From Lantana camara (taxonomy: Eukaryota; Streptophyta; Magnoliopsida; Lamiales; Verbenaceae): 64,000 bases of DNA. The translations under genes and the position numbers were made by a program. How positions within the stretch are numbered: position 1 is the stretch's first letter; each line of letters starts with the position of its first letter. The stretch is taken from positions 15,012,501 to 15,076,500 of the forward strand of contig CM074865.1 in NCBI GenBank assembly GCA_037501455.1, read 5' to 3'. Positions 32,536 through 43,324 of the stretch are shown here, piece after piece. The notes beneath the pieces were generated by a model that saw only the letters and a list, made by a program, of their open reading frames with translations, was not told the origin of the DNA and made no database searches.

Positions 32536-33594
32536 TCATTCTTGGCTTGTGTAAAACTTCCACAAAAACTGATAATCCTTAGTCTGAGACTGAGAAGCAA
32601 GTTTCACAACACTGCAAAAAGCATTCACGCTTTTCTTCTTCCCTTCGCTTTCCCACTCTATCGTCACACCGCCATTGAACCCGTGCGCTGCCGCCACATG
32701 GACCTCGCAATCCACGAACCGGAGCAAAACCTCTCCGCCAATCCTCTTGCATGCACCTGCGCCGAAATCCAGCCAGCAACATTCCGGCTGCCCCACCATC
32801 TCCTTGTAGGCCGAATTCGATATCCTCACCTTGTTGTTCGAGTCGGACACGATCGCGGGCATGGTTTCGGCCTCCACCGCGGCCTCCACCTCCTCCGCCG
32901 CCAGTGCCAATGTTAGGGTTTGACTCCCCTGGTCGGCAGGGGCGGCGATGGTTTTCACGACTATGCTCGAGTGAATCGGACGAACCGGCCGAGGAGAAAT
33001 GACTCGGGGCTTCGCCGGTTCCTTCAGCTGCGGCAAGAAATCCAATTCCTCCGGCGGCATGGTTTGATCGGCGGTGATGTTCAGATCTATCCCTTTGATG
33101 AAGACCCTCTGGTCTCCTCTGTTCACAACAGGGTATTGGGCGGCGCCACGGCGGAGGAGCGGCAGCGCCACCGACTCCGCCAGGGTGGTGACGGCGGTAT
33201 CGAGGCCGCACTTGAGCGGCACGAGATTGGGAAGAAGCGAGATTTGCGCGAGCCCGTTATTTCCCGCGTGATGAAATCCATGCATGGCCAGATTCTTCCC
33301 CGAAGAGTTCGGGTTCGCCACCTGATACGGCGGCGCCAGCCCCCGGAGACAGGTCCTCGGCCGCTTCACGGTCGCCGGTGGGCCGAAGGCCGCCGTTCGC
33401 CCCCGTTTCCTGGTCCTCGTGGGCCGCGCCTGGAGATTGGCCCAGACGTTTCTCAAATAAGGAGACTTCTGAATACCGTCGTTCTCCGCTGCGGAGGTGG
33501 CGGAGGCGGGCTCCGGCTTGGGGGCTATGGGGCGGTAGCGGGACATAATCTGGGCCGTCATTGCCGTGGAATAAGGATTGATTGTTTTGATCAT
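32536..33594 (-). CDS. Plant-specific DUF7950-type protein, single exon
   Basis: An uninterrupted frame of about 352 residues from the chosen ATG at 33594. The frame also has an in-frame ATG at 33645, but the residues before MIKTINPYS are Lys/Arg-rich and less like a conserved start. Near the N-terminus is MSRYRPIAPKPE, then YLRNVWANLQARPTRTRKRGR, a basic block that could act in nuclear import. The C-terminal third has MPAIVSDSNNKVRISNSAYK, EMVGQPECCWLDF, KRIGGEVLLRF and VTIEWESEGKKKSVNAFC, which match the conserved domain of a plant family I recall as DUF7950; biochemical function is unknown to me. It is GC-richer than its surroundings, as expected of a real gene. The opposite-strand frames over it are shadows. 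Confidence 0.85.
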   Translation of the reverse strand: MIKTINPYSTAMTAQIMSRYRPIAPKPEPASATSAAENDGIQKSPYLRNVWANLQARPTRTRKRGRTAAFGPPATVKRPRTCLRGLAPPYQVANPNSSGKNLAMHGFHHAGNNGLAQISLLPNLVPLKCGLDTAVTTLAESVALPLLRRGAAQYPVVNRGDQRVFIKGIDLNITADQTMPPEELDFLPQLKEPAKPRVISPRPVRPIHSSIVVKTIAAPADQGSQTLTLALAAEEVEAAVEAETMPAIVSDSNNKVRISNSAYKEMVGQPECCWLDFGAGACKRIGGEVLLRFVDCEVHVAAAHGFNGGVTIEWESEGKKKSVNAFCSVVKLASQSQTKDYQFLWKFYTSQE

Positions 33595-34050
33595 GTTTCT
33601 TTCTTTCTTTCTTTGAGTGTGGAAAAATGAAATCTTCGTGCTCAAAGGAGGAAATTAGGAGAGTGAGGATGAATGGCGTGAGGGAGTGAGGAATAAGGTG
33701 GTGGTGGTGGGGGGGGAGAATAGATATATTTGAAGGGGGAGTTGGGCGAATGAGAAAGCGGCAACATTGAGGAGTGTGAGATGAGGAAGTGACACTTGGA
33801 AGTGTTGGGTGGGTACGTGTTTGTGCAAGTAGGAGATGGGGACAAGTGGGATTTCCGAGGGCTTTCAATAGGCATGCATGCTTACACTTCACACCCCTTA
33901 CCATACAGTTTCTTTCTTCGATTTTCGAAATTTTTGGACTTCACTCACTGTTACTACGTATGGGCGTTATTCAGATTATTAAATTTTAAAGTATTAGATG
34001 GCTTGTAACTTGTAAGACATTGGATTTCTGACAAATTAGACTCCAAATGA
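33595..34050 (-). promoter_or_regulatory. 5' region of the DUF7950-type gene
   Basis: On the minus strand this holds C/T-rich tracts (CCACCACC and CCCCCC near 33695-33720, TTTCTTTC near 33600 on the plus strand), typical of plant 5' untranslated regions with pyrimidine-rich patches. A minus-strand ATATATCT near 33722-33730 is a weak TATA candidate. Confidence 0.35.
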
Positions 34051-34060
34051 GATTAATTAA

Positions 34061-34406
34061 TCGGGAAAATTGTAAATTGGTGTATCATTTCTCCCATTTT
34101 AGTCGTTCTGATACACTAACTTTTTCGACAATAAATAACCCAAGAATTGTCAAAAAATTGCAAAATAATGCCGATTCTACTTGAATAGGCATAAATCCGC
34201 TGGTGATCCGACCCATTTGAGCAAGTGTCAGGCAAAAATATGTTGAAAATGGGTCGGATCACAGGCGGGTTTATGTCTATTCGGGTAAAATCGGCATTGT
34301 TTTGTAATTTTTTGACAGTTGTGAGGTTATTTTATCGCCGGAAAAGTTAGTGTATCAAAACGGCTAAAATAGGAGAAATGATATACCCATTTTGTAATTT
34401 TCCCGA
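34061..34406. mobile_element. MULE-type MITE, 346 bp, almost fully palindromic
   Basis: The left end TCGGGAAAATTGTAAATTGG and the right end mirror each other, and the inverted repeat extends about 150 bp on each side. It includes ATCATTTCTCC, GATACACTAACTTTT and TTGCAAAATAATGCCGA paired with their complements. It is flanked by GATTAATTAA (34051-34060) and GATTAATTTA (34407-34416), a 10-bp duplication with one mismatch, in the 9-10 bp range of Mutator-like transposons. No coding capacity. A transcript through it would form a long hairpin. Confidence 0.85.
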
Positions 34407-34416
34407 GATTAATTTA

Positions 34417-34955
34417 CTGGGAAGGGATAGATACAAGTTGTAATCAGAGTAGGAGATTAGTAATTACATTATTTACTAATTTAATCGTTTTGAGCTAAAA
34501 TTATCCTTTTTTTATTTTTTAGGCGGGGGAATTGGAAAGCCATTACCAATTATTAGAAATTCGTTGTTAAAATAACTATTGCTGATGAGTATTTTCCAAA
34601 TTCGTTCTCTTCTTTTCTCTCGTGTTTTGTGTTGTGTTTTGTATTGATCAGAACTCATCTTTGTCTAAATTCGGGTTCAATTCTTTATCGATTCTATGTC
34701 ATACTCCTCTTGTATACTTCTCCTATTTCCTTTCTTATCTATAAGACTCATCTATTGTTCCGTCAAGTTATCTCCAATATTTATAATTATTTGAGTATCC
34801 TCTTGTTCATGAAATTTTAAGGAGCGAGCTTACCAAGCAAGCTCTCAAATACAACTCATTACAGGTGACCTCACCTCATTCTATCTCATATGGGGTTGGC
34901 CAATCCTACTTGGGTAAGGTCCATCACACTTGGCAAATCTTTTTTTTTTTTTGCC
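34417..34955. other. Intergenic stretch before the gypsy relic
   Basis: No gene is seen. The part from about 34600 may belong to the 5' region of the gypsy relic, judging by its CT-rich character, but no LTR end was found. Confidence 0.35.
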
Positions 34956-34959
34956 TAAA

Positions 34960-35300
34960 ATTCTCTTAAATTAAATTGTGTCAATGGATTTCTGTCTTTG
35001 CATCATCTAAATTTCTCTAATATCTTATTTTTCTACCCAAATACATTCTTTGCTCATCTGAAATTCTCTACTATTTTATTTTTCTACTGAATATAAAATT
35101 TCTCTTATGAATTTTCTTTCTTTGCATTGCTTTCCAAAATATTTTTATTTTTCTTCTCAAATTCTATGTTATGTTATTTTTATTTTTCTTTTAAAATTAC
35201 TCTATTAGGTGTGGTAGCTTATGTTTGACCGTTTTATTTCTCTTCTGAAATTTCTCTTCTATCTTATTTTTCTTTCAAAAGTTTTCTATTTTGAGTCTTT
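34960..35300. repeat. Degenerate CT-rich tandem-like repeat, period about 50 bp
   Basis: Five or six units share a core like AAATTTCTCT..TAT.TTATTTTTCT, near 35012, 35062, 35110, 35158 and 35253. Units are diverged. They lie just 5' of the gypsy gag relic and could be part of that element's leader. Confidence 0.45.
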
Positions 35301-35505
35301 GTGTTTCATTCGAATAGGTCGAAATAGCGGAAAGAGGTGAGAAAGAGAAAGACGTGGTTACATTGGCTCGCAAGTAACAAGATGAGAGAAAATCTCGTGT
35401 AAATATTGGACAAAGACTGAATTAGGATTTTTCTACAAACCATAAATAAGATGGAAAACAATGTACTAGGGTAACAAAAAACACACACTGGAAAGCCATA
35501 AGAGA

Positions 35506-36664
35506 ATGGGGACTAGAGGGAGTTTTGGGTGGTATTCATCACATGCGTTGTCTATGAGAATGCAAACTTTAAAAAACAACCATAACCCACAAACACCACC
35601 CTATAAAATTCCCATTTCGCCCCCAGGCCACCCTAGAAGGAAGAGTATATCGTGGGAACACATAAACCAACTCAAAGAACGTCTAGAGTGAGAAAACTCT
35701 GAAGAATAACTGAAGGAGGTAAGAGTAATGACAGATTTTGTCACCCCAAGGTTCACAAATCCACGTGAGCAGCAAAGAGGACAGCAGGATATGGCAATAC
35801 TACCAACCGACATTACTATTGAGCAGCTAAAGACGTTAATAGAGATGATCATTGATGCACAAAGGGCACGACCAGAAATGGGCCGGAATAAAATAATCGG
35901 GGAGGTGACACGGGAAAGAGGCAAACCTCCGTTCTAGCACCAGCGGTCACCTCCATGCTCAATCAACCTAGAGGAGTATGAAGAAGATGATGATTATATA
36001 TTGTGAAGAGGAACATCTCAGTGCCATGCCAACGACTTCTAAAAATCAGGTCCCACTAAACAAAGAAGCAAATGATCTGAAGGAACAGATGTAAGACCTG
36101 GGAAGGGTAGTTGCAAAAATAAAGAAAAACATGCAGGGTCAGCCTAGTGAAAAGAATGGTAGTGCATTCTCGGAAGAAATTCGGGACGAGGAATTGCTGT
36201 ATAAATTCAGATCTGTAAGTATAGCAAACTACGATAGAATAAGAGATCTGGCAGAACACGTGAGTGAATTTGAACACATTCTGATGCTGCATAAACTAAT
36301 GAGTTTCATCAAATGTAGGGTGTTTGTTACTACTCTAAAGGGGCTGGTAGGGAGGTGGTTCACTTTGATCCTTTCAGGCATCACTCGTTGTTTTGACTAT
36401 TTCCACAGGCTCTTTCAAAAATAGTTTCCAAGTTGTGTGCATTACCAGAAGAGTTCGTTAAACCTATTCACAATTAAACAAGGAGCAGGGGAAACACTTA
36501 GGTCTTACGTGCAAAGGTTCACCATGGAAGCCTTAGATGTCCCTTCCGCATCGAGGGAAGTAAAGTCGAGTGCGTTCATGCAGGGGCTGCTAGGGAAAGA
36601 ATTATTTCAATCTTTCACGTTTGACTCGGTGCAAGACTTTGACGAACTATTACCCGGCTGCTAG
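35506..36664 (+). pseudogene. Ty3/gypsy gag relic
   Basis: Segments match the retrotransposon gag domain of plant gypsy elements: SEEIRDEELLYKFR, DRIRDLAEHVSEFEHIL, FVTTLKGLVGRWF, and from 36437 a frame with LNLFTIKQGAGETLRSYVQRF and SAFMQGLLGKELF. These correspond to the capsid core, which packages element RNA. Stops at about 35690, 35937 and 36424 and frame changes divide it. No protease, integrase or polymerase follows; the sequence is cut by the LTR nest to its right. Confidence 0.75.
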
Positions 36665-36722
36665 GCGAGTGCATTCATGCAGGGGCTGCTAGGGGGAGAA
36701 TTCTTCCAATTCTTCACGTTGA
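36665..36722 (+). repeat. Diverged direct repeat of a gag segment
   Basis: About 58 bp (GAGTGCATTCATGCAGGGGC and onwards) repeats 36568-36625 with roughly ten differences. It joins directly to the end of the first gag fragment, so two related gag copies have been fused, or the segment was duplicated long ago. Confidence 0.7.
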
Positions 36723-36802
36723 CAGCGGAAATTTAAAAAATTTAACCAACAACTAGATCATTTGCTTGTAATTGTTATTTGTAAGCTTTAGGGTGTTTCA
36801 AG
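36723..36802 (-). repeat. Fragment G of an older copia LTR
   Basis: The stretch AGCGGAAATTTAAAA ... TTAGGGTGTTTCAAG matches the end-proximal part of the Copia-A LTR (CAGCGGAAATTTAAAA ... TTAGGGTGTTTAGAA). Its outer end is missing. LTR D starts immediately after it. Confidence 0.65.
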
Positions 36803-36925
36803 TGTTAGGAATAGTGCCCTTAAAGCCGATTGTATATCCGCTTTAGTACTTTCCTTTTGTAAATTACAGACAATCTTTAAATAATAAACGAACTTTGGCA
36901 ACATTTCTTTATATGCTCTTGTTTG
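36803..36925 (+). repeat. LTR D, left piece (split by Copia-A)
   Basis: Starts TGTTAGGAATAGTGCCCTT and is similar to the first 130 bp of the Copia-B LTR. It continues at 46993 after the Copia-A insertion; the split lies in the GTTTG target duplication (36921-36925). Confidence 0.85.
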
Positions 36926-38898
36926 TGTTGGAAAACAAGAGAAGAAACGCAGCGGAAATTTAAAATTTTTCCAAAAGATTGATCATGGACTTGCAATTCT
37001 CGTATCTTATCTTAGGGTGTTTAGAAACTTACGTAGATTGAAGCTTTCTAGTGATGTCAGTACCGCCTACTGAACACCCTTCAAGCGGAATGTCCCTCGA
37101 ACGGTTCTCGATAGATCCCAAAGCAGCGATCCTCTAAAGCATATCCACACCAGTCCTAGAACACGATCAAGCAAGTGAGAATGCTAGTTCTATAACTTGT
37201 GTTAATGGCTAGGGTTTTGCTTTGAAAACTTTTCTTTTATTTTTCTCAAAAACTTAACACTTCGTGAGTGTTGGTCTAAAGAATAAGAGAAGCACCACCA
37301 CTAGTATTTATACTAGTGTGGATCGAGCCCCTTAGGGTTTCCTAAACCTAATGGGCTTTGTTTTCTTGCTCACTAATTAACTAATTAATTATTTAATTTA
37401 ATTGGAGAAAATAAGTTCCCAACTTGTTCTCCAAGTCTTGCAAGAATAACTTTCTCTCTCCTACAATAGGAAGTTAGACTTTTCAACTTTCTTAAAGCTA
37501 AAAGTCAAGATTCAATAAATTAATTAATTCTTAATTAATTATTTATTGGGTTAAGCTTGAGAAATAAAATCTTAATAATTAATTCAAAATCAATAAAAAG
37601 ACTTAAATTAATTAATTACAATTTAATTAATTAATTCTAGAAAAGAATTCGCGTGTAATAAAATTAACGCCGGGGATTCGTACGTGCCACGTGTGCTAGA
37701 CACTTGGCAGCTACTCACGCGGCCCTTGCTTCGTTTCGATCAACAATTTGATCCTTCGTTAATCATATTAACATCCTACCATAACCCTCGTGTCCTGGCA
37801 TTTGTGTGTGACCCTATAGGTTCATTATTAGATTAGCAGTGACAGTAATTAATTAATTCACTAATTAATTAATCACTTCACAGATCACATTATCGTAATC
37901 TAGCAATGGATGTGTGACCCCTAGCGGAATAACGAAATGAATCGAAGAACCTTTCAGTCAATAACATACAGTGAAATACGATCCTCCTACAACTCCATCT
38001 CTCAATCAAGAACTAAGGCATGGGAATATTCTCAGAGCCTAAATATTCTTGATCTTTAAAGTTAAGTTCGTTTCATATCCATTTAGATCTCAATCCAAGA
38101 AAACCCCATTTTCTTGATGTCTTGATCTTTTATCCAACTTGGCCAAGGGTTTAAGTTTAATGGACTACGAACAACTCAATCAGTAAGAGATCATTCTTGT
38201 TCTTGCAACAAGTGCAGGTCCTTTGTTGATTCTACTAATTCTACATATGCCACTTGTGTAATCCCAACATAGGCCGTGGTTCAGGTGTCTATATAGCGAC
38301 ACCCTTTTGAGCCGATATCAAAGATTACAGAGTTAGCTCATATGAGACATTACAGAATCTCAAGTCTAAGGATTAATGAATCACGTTATTGACCTGTGAG
38401 ATATTTCCTAATCTGGAAGTTTCTAGGAGACTTCCTTTCCCATTTAGGAATGTTCTCACGTGGGACATCTCAGTGATGAAGTTCTAGTAACAATCACCCT
38501 CATGTATTATGAACGCATCATCGTATGCACTTATCACTCCATGAAACTGAGTGATCCTTCAAAAGGATATAATCACATAAGCAAGTCTCAACAGAGTCAA
38601 GGTCGACACTCCCACTGTCTGTCGGACTCTCGACTTGGAGAAGTTTCTAATCCTCGCCTATGGAGTTAAGAACTTGTTTCATGTGTCGTTCCCATAACAA
38701 CAAAGTTCTTAACAGCCTCATCGGATTAGAGGAGTTCAATACATGCAAAAACACAGTCAACCCAAACAGACATAAATAAGCACATAAAGAAGTGAATGCC
38801 TATGAACAAAATCATCTCGTTTATTATTCAAAGACTGTTTGTGATATTACAAGGAAATAGTAAAGCCAAAAGCTGCTTTAAGGGCACTATTCCCAACA
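36926..38898 (-). repeat. Copia-A 3' LTR
   Basis: Plus strand starts TGTTGGAAAACAAGAG and ends CACTATTCCCAACA. It holds a TATA box (minus strand TATAAATA) inside the palindrome CACTAGTATAAATACTAGTG at 37299-37318, and a CCACGTGTG box near 37687-37695. Confidence 0.95.
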
Positions 38899-38950
38899 AT
38901 CTCCCACTTGCCCGTCAAAGCCACTCAGGTGCTATTCTAAGACCAATCTT

Positions 38951-41900
38951 CTAAAGATGTCCTTCGAAAACCTGTTGACTAAGGGCTTTAGTAAGCGGAT
39001 CTGCCATGTTCTCTGTCGATGTGACCCTTTCAATTTGCACATCTCCTCTCTTGATGATATCACAGGTTAAGTGATACATCCTCAAAATGTGTTTGGTCCT
39101 TTGGTGAGATCTTGGTTCTCTTGCTTGAGCAACCGCCCCGGTGTTGTCATAAAACACTGTAACGGGGTTTTTAATGCTAGGAACTACACCCAGCTCATGG
39201 ATGAAGTTTCTTACCTAAACACCTTCCTTAGCTGCATCGTTTGCAGCTAAGTATTTGGCCTCAGTGGTCGAATCAGCAGTGGTTGCTTGCTTGGAACTTT
39301 TCCAACTCACTGCTCCGCCGTTCAGGCAGAATATGTATCCTGACATGGATTTAAAGTCATCCATGTCTGATGCAAAGCTTGCATCGCAGTATCCTCTAAT
39401 GACAAGATCCTGCTGGCCTCCGTAAACCAGGAATAAATCCTTAGTTCTCCGTAAGTACTTAAGGATATTCTTTACAGCAGTCCAGTGACCTTCACCAGGG
39501 TCAGATTGGAATCAGCTAGTCACACTAAGTGCATAAGTCATATCCGGTCGAGTACATAGCATTGCATACATTATGCTTCCTATAGCTGATACATAAGGAA
39601 TTTTGGACATCCTGGACTTTTCAAGTTCAGTTTTGGGACACAGCTTCTTCGAAAGAACTGTTCCCGGGCCCATTGGAAGTTTTCCACGTTTGGATTCTTC
39701 CATACTAAATCTCTTTAGTACTTTGTCTATGTAAACCGACTGTGATAATCCTAACAATCTCTTAGATCTATCTCGATAGATCTTTATACCGAGAATGTAG
39801 GATGCATCACCAAGATCCTTCATCTCAAATTGGTTCGATAACCAAGACTTTGTTACTTTCATGTCATCCTTCGCATTCCTAATGAGGAGGATGTCATCTA
39901 TATAAAGTACCAGAAATTGAACCGAAGTTTCCAATTCTTTCTTGTACACGCAGGACTCATTCGGATTTTGAATAAAGCCAAACGATTCGACTGCTTCATC
40001 AAATCGAATGTTCCAATTCCTAGAAGCTTGTTTCAATCCGTAGATTGAACGTTGAAGATTGTAAACCTTTTGCTCGATCCCACTGAATGTGAAACCCATA
40101 GGTTGCTCCATGTAAATGTCTTTGTCAATGCCTCCATTGAGAAAGGCAGTTTTCACATCCATTTGCCATATCTCATAGTCATAATATGCAGCAATGGCAA
40201 GTAGGATCCTAATGGATTTTTGCATTGCAACCGGGGAGAAGGTTTCATCAAAGTCTACACCTGGTCTTTGAGTAAACCCCTTAGCAATTAATCTTGCTTT
40301 AAAGGCTGTCACGCTTCCATCTACTCCGAGCCTGCGCTTATATATCCATTTACACCCTATTTACCTGATCCCTTCAGGTGGATCAAACAAGGTCCAAACT
40401 TGGTTAGAGTACATGGAATCCATTTCGGATTTCATTGCTTCTTTCCACTCTTCAGAGTCCGAATCTAACAGTGCCTCCTCATAAGTTAATGGATCATTAT
40501 CCATTTGAGATGTTTGGTGGAGAAAACCAGACCATCTCTCTGGTTGTCTAAGAATGCGTTCAGAACATCTTATTTGAGGAGGATTATCGCGTGTATCACG
40601 CTCTTGGGTAGGGATAGGGACGTTTTTCTCCAAGCTAGGCGTGGGACCTTAGTCTCGAACCTCTTCGAGTTCTGCGATCTTGCCTTTCTTTTCTTTAAGG
40701 AATGAGTCCTGAAGAAAAGTGACGTTTCTTGACACAAAGACCTTTTGTTCAAGAGAATCGTAGAAATGATATCCTATTGACTCTTTAGGATATCCTAAGA
40801 AGTTACATAAGCTTGATCTAGCTTCAAGCTTATCTCCCACTGTCCTCTTCACGTAAGTAGGACAACCCCAAATTCTTAAGTAAGAATAGTTAGGGATTTT
40901 GCCAAACCACATCTCATATGGGGTTTTGGGTACAGATTTGGAGGGAACAAGATTCAGAATCTTAACTGCTGATTCTAGGGCATAACCCCATAATGATGGT
41001 GGCAATTCAGTAAAACTCATCATGGAACGAACTATATCAAGTAGGGTTCTGTTCCTTCTTTCGGAAACTCCATTCAATTGAGGAGTTCCCGGAGGAGTCC
41101 ACTGAGAGATAATTCCATTATCTCTGAGATGATTAAGGAATTCATCACTTAGATACTCGCCACATCGATCAGATTGAAGTGTCTTAATCTTGTGACCGGT
41201 TTGGTTCTCAACCTCCTTCTGAAATTCCAAGAATTTCTCAAAGGCTGCGGATTTATACTTCATTAAGTACACATAACCAAAACGACTAAAGTCATCTATG
41301 AAGGTTATGAAATACTGATGGTTGTTTCTAGTACTTACAGTAAGTGGTCCACAAACATCAGTATGGATTAAATCCAACACTTTAGTGGCACGTTCCACTT
41401 TACCATTAAAGGGGGTCTTGGCCATTTTTCCTTTAAGACATGATTCACAATGAGTCAACTCTTTAAGTTCATTATCATAGAATGATCCTAAATTAGTTAA
41501 CTTAGCAATCCTATCTTTGGAAATATGGCCTAAACGTGCGTGCCATAAAGAAGCCGAGATCTTGTCATCTCTTTTGCGTTTGTTTGATTGTTGTATATTC
41601 AAAATATTGGTGTCTTTAGTTGTATAAAGTCCATTAGATAATGTACCAATTAAAACGGAAGCTTTATTCTTCTTAAGATAAAATTTTCCATTTCTGGAAA
41701 AAGTCTCATATCCTTCACAATCTAATATTGGAATGGAAATTATATTACGAATAATAGAAGGTACATAAAGGACTTTATTCAAAACTAAAGTAAAGACACC
41801 TAAATCTAATCTACACGTCCCAATGGCTTGAGCTTGAACGCTTGATCCATTCCCAACCTTCAAGACGCATTCTCCTTCTTCGAGCTGCCGAACCTCATTT

Positions 41901-42798
41901 AGCATCTGTACATCATTACAGATATGAGCTCCACAGCCGGTATCAAGTACCCAAGAATTAGAATTAATAGATAGATTTACTTCAACAATGAACACACCTT
42001 TCTTTAGAGTATCCTTGTACTCTTGGCAGTTCCTCTTCCAATGCCCTTTCTTGCCACAGTGGTGGCAAACGTCCTCTCTCTGATCCCTTTTCTTCTTGGC
42101 CTTTCTCTTTTTAACCCCTCCATCGGGTTTAAGAAATCCCTTCGTCTTGGGAACTTTCTTCTCTTTGCTTTTAGAAGGCTTAGAAGAGGATGTGACCATC
42201 ATTATTTTATTATCCTTCTTTATCGTGACTTCAGCAGTCACAAGTTGACTAATCAGCTCAGCGACAGTAGCATGAGCATGATTCATGTTGAAGTTCAGCA
42301 CGAACTGATTGAATGATGGTGGAAGCGATGCGAGCAACAAGTCCACGGCGAGGTCCTCGCTTAGAGGCATCTCTATGGAAGTAAGCTTCTCGTTCAAAGC
42401 GAGCAACTTAAAGCTATGTTCGTAGACACTTGTACCTTCTTTCATTCTGAGATGAAAGAGCTCCTTAGAACACGCTCTTTGGGGCGGTACAATTGCTCAA
42501 GATGATCATAAATCTCCCAAGCGTATTCCATAGACTCATGTTGCCTTTGCATGTCCGGAGACATGTTAGCCAACATGAGGCAACGGGCTTGAAGATTGTC
42601 TTCAGACCATTTTGCAATCGCGTCTCTTTCGGCCCGAGTCGGAGCCTCACCCTCAGGGGTAGGCTCTCCCTCGAAGAGAACATATCTTCTCTTCTCAGAA
42701 TCTAAAACTATCTTTAGATTCCAAAGCCAATCAGAGTAATTGACCCCTGTCAACTTGTTTGATTCGAGGATGGATACCAAAGGGTTTTTGGTTGCCAT
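38951..42798 (-). pseudogene. Copia-A gag-pol, broken
   Basis: Starts at the ATG at 42798 (MATKNPLVSILESNKLTG). A small deletion relative to Copia-B near 42455-42470 shifts the gag frame. From 42445 a 598-codon frame runs through the CCHC knuckle ([14 protein letters not shown]), protease ([13 protein letters not shown]), integrase zinc region ([14 protein letters not shown]) and integrase core ([18 protein letters not shown]). Stops follow near 40649 and 40361. Reverse transcriptase (FNGG/FLNG region, LVLYIDDILLI) is 40312-39512 and ends at a TGA replacing Arg. RNase H ends at 38951 with a TAG where Copia-B has CAG. Several stops are C-to-T or G-to-A changes against Copia-B, as expected from decay of methylated DNA. 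Confidence 0.92.
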
Positions 42799-43006
42799 TT
42801 CAGTTTGTAGAGAATCACAGAACTACAACCTAAATGGAAAAACAGAGAAATCATGAGCATGCTGAATAATAACGATTATATATATTATCAAGGTCTTTAG
42901 AAATATGTTCTCCCACTATTTTTAGAAAGTCCAGAAGTCCCAACGACTTTAGAAGAAACTTTTTTTTCTCAGTGGGTACTAGGATCCCAAGTAATCTTAG
43001 TTTCGG

Positions 43007-43324
43007 ACCCATGACTCGTGAGACATCCAAAGGTCTAAGATTCTTAGGTAGGTACTAATTACCAATTCAATCTCTCATTGAATTCCTAGTAATGTTTTGC
43101 ATCACTGATCTTTCGACTATGGACCCACGACTCGTGAGACATCCATATCTACTTCAGTGTTGAGCTAGACCCATCAATCATAAGATCTCAACCAAACTTA
43201 GTCCGGAACGACCCACGACTCGTGAGACATCGTCCATTCTAAAATGGTTAAGAAATATTAATAATTAATTAGGAAACTAAGAGTTAATAAGATCCACTAA
43301 TTACCCCACGACTCGTGAGACAGC
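43007..43324 (-). repeat. Four copies of the CGAGTCGTGGG leader motif in Copia-A
   Basis: On the plus strand the motif reads CCCACGACTCGTGAGACATC. Copies are at 43007-43028, 43123-43144, 43211-43232 and 43304-43324, spaced 116, 88 and 93 bp apart. They lie 200-530 bp upstream of the gag ATG in the untranslated leader. The same motif is repeated four times at the same place in Copia-B. Confidence 0.92.

Noticed and set aside
32920..33630. Plus-strand open frame of 236 codons
   Set aside because: It lies wholly antisense to the DUF7950-type gene; its Arg/Pro-rich product is what GC-rich antisense frames give. The minus-strand frame carries the conserved motifs.
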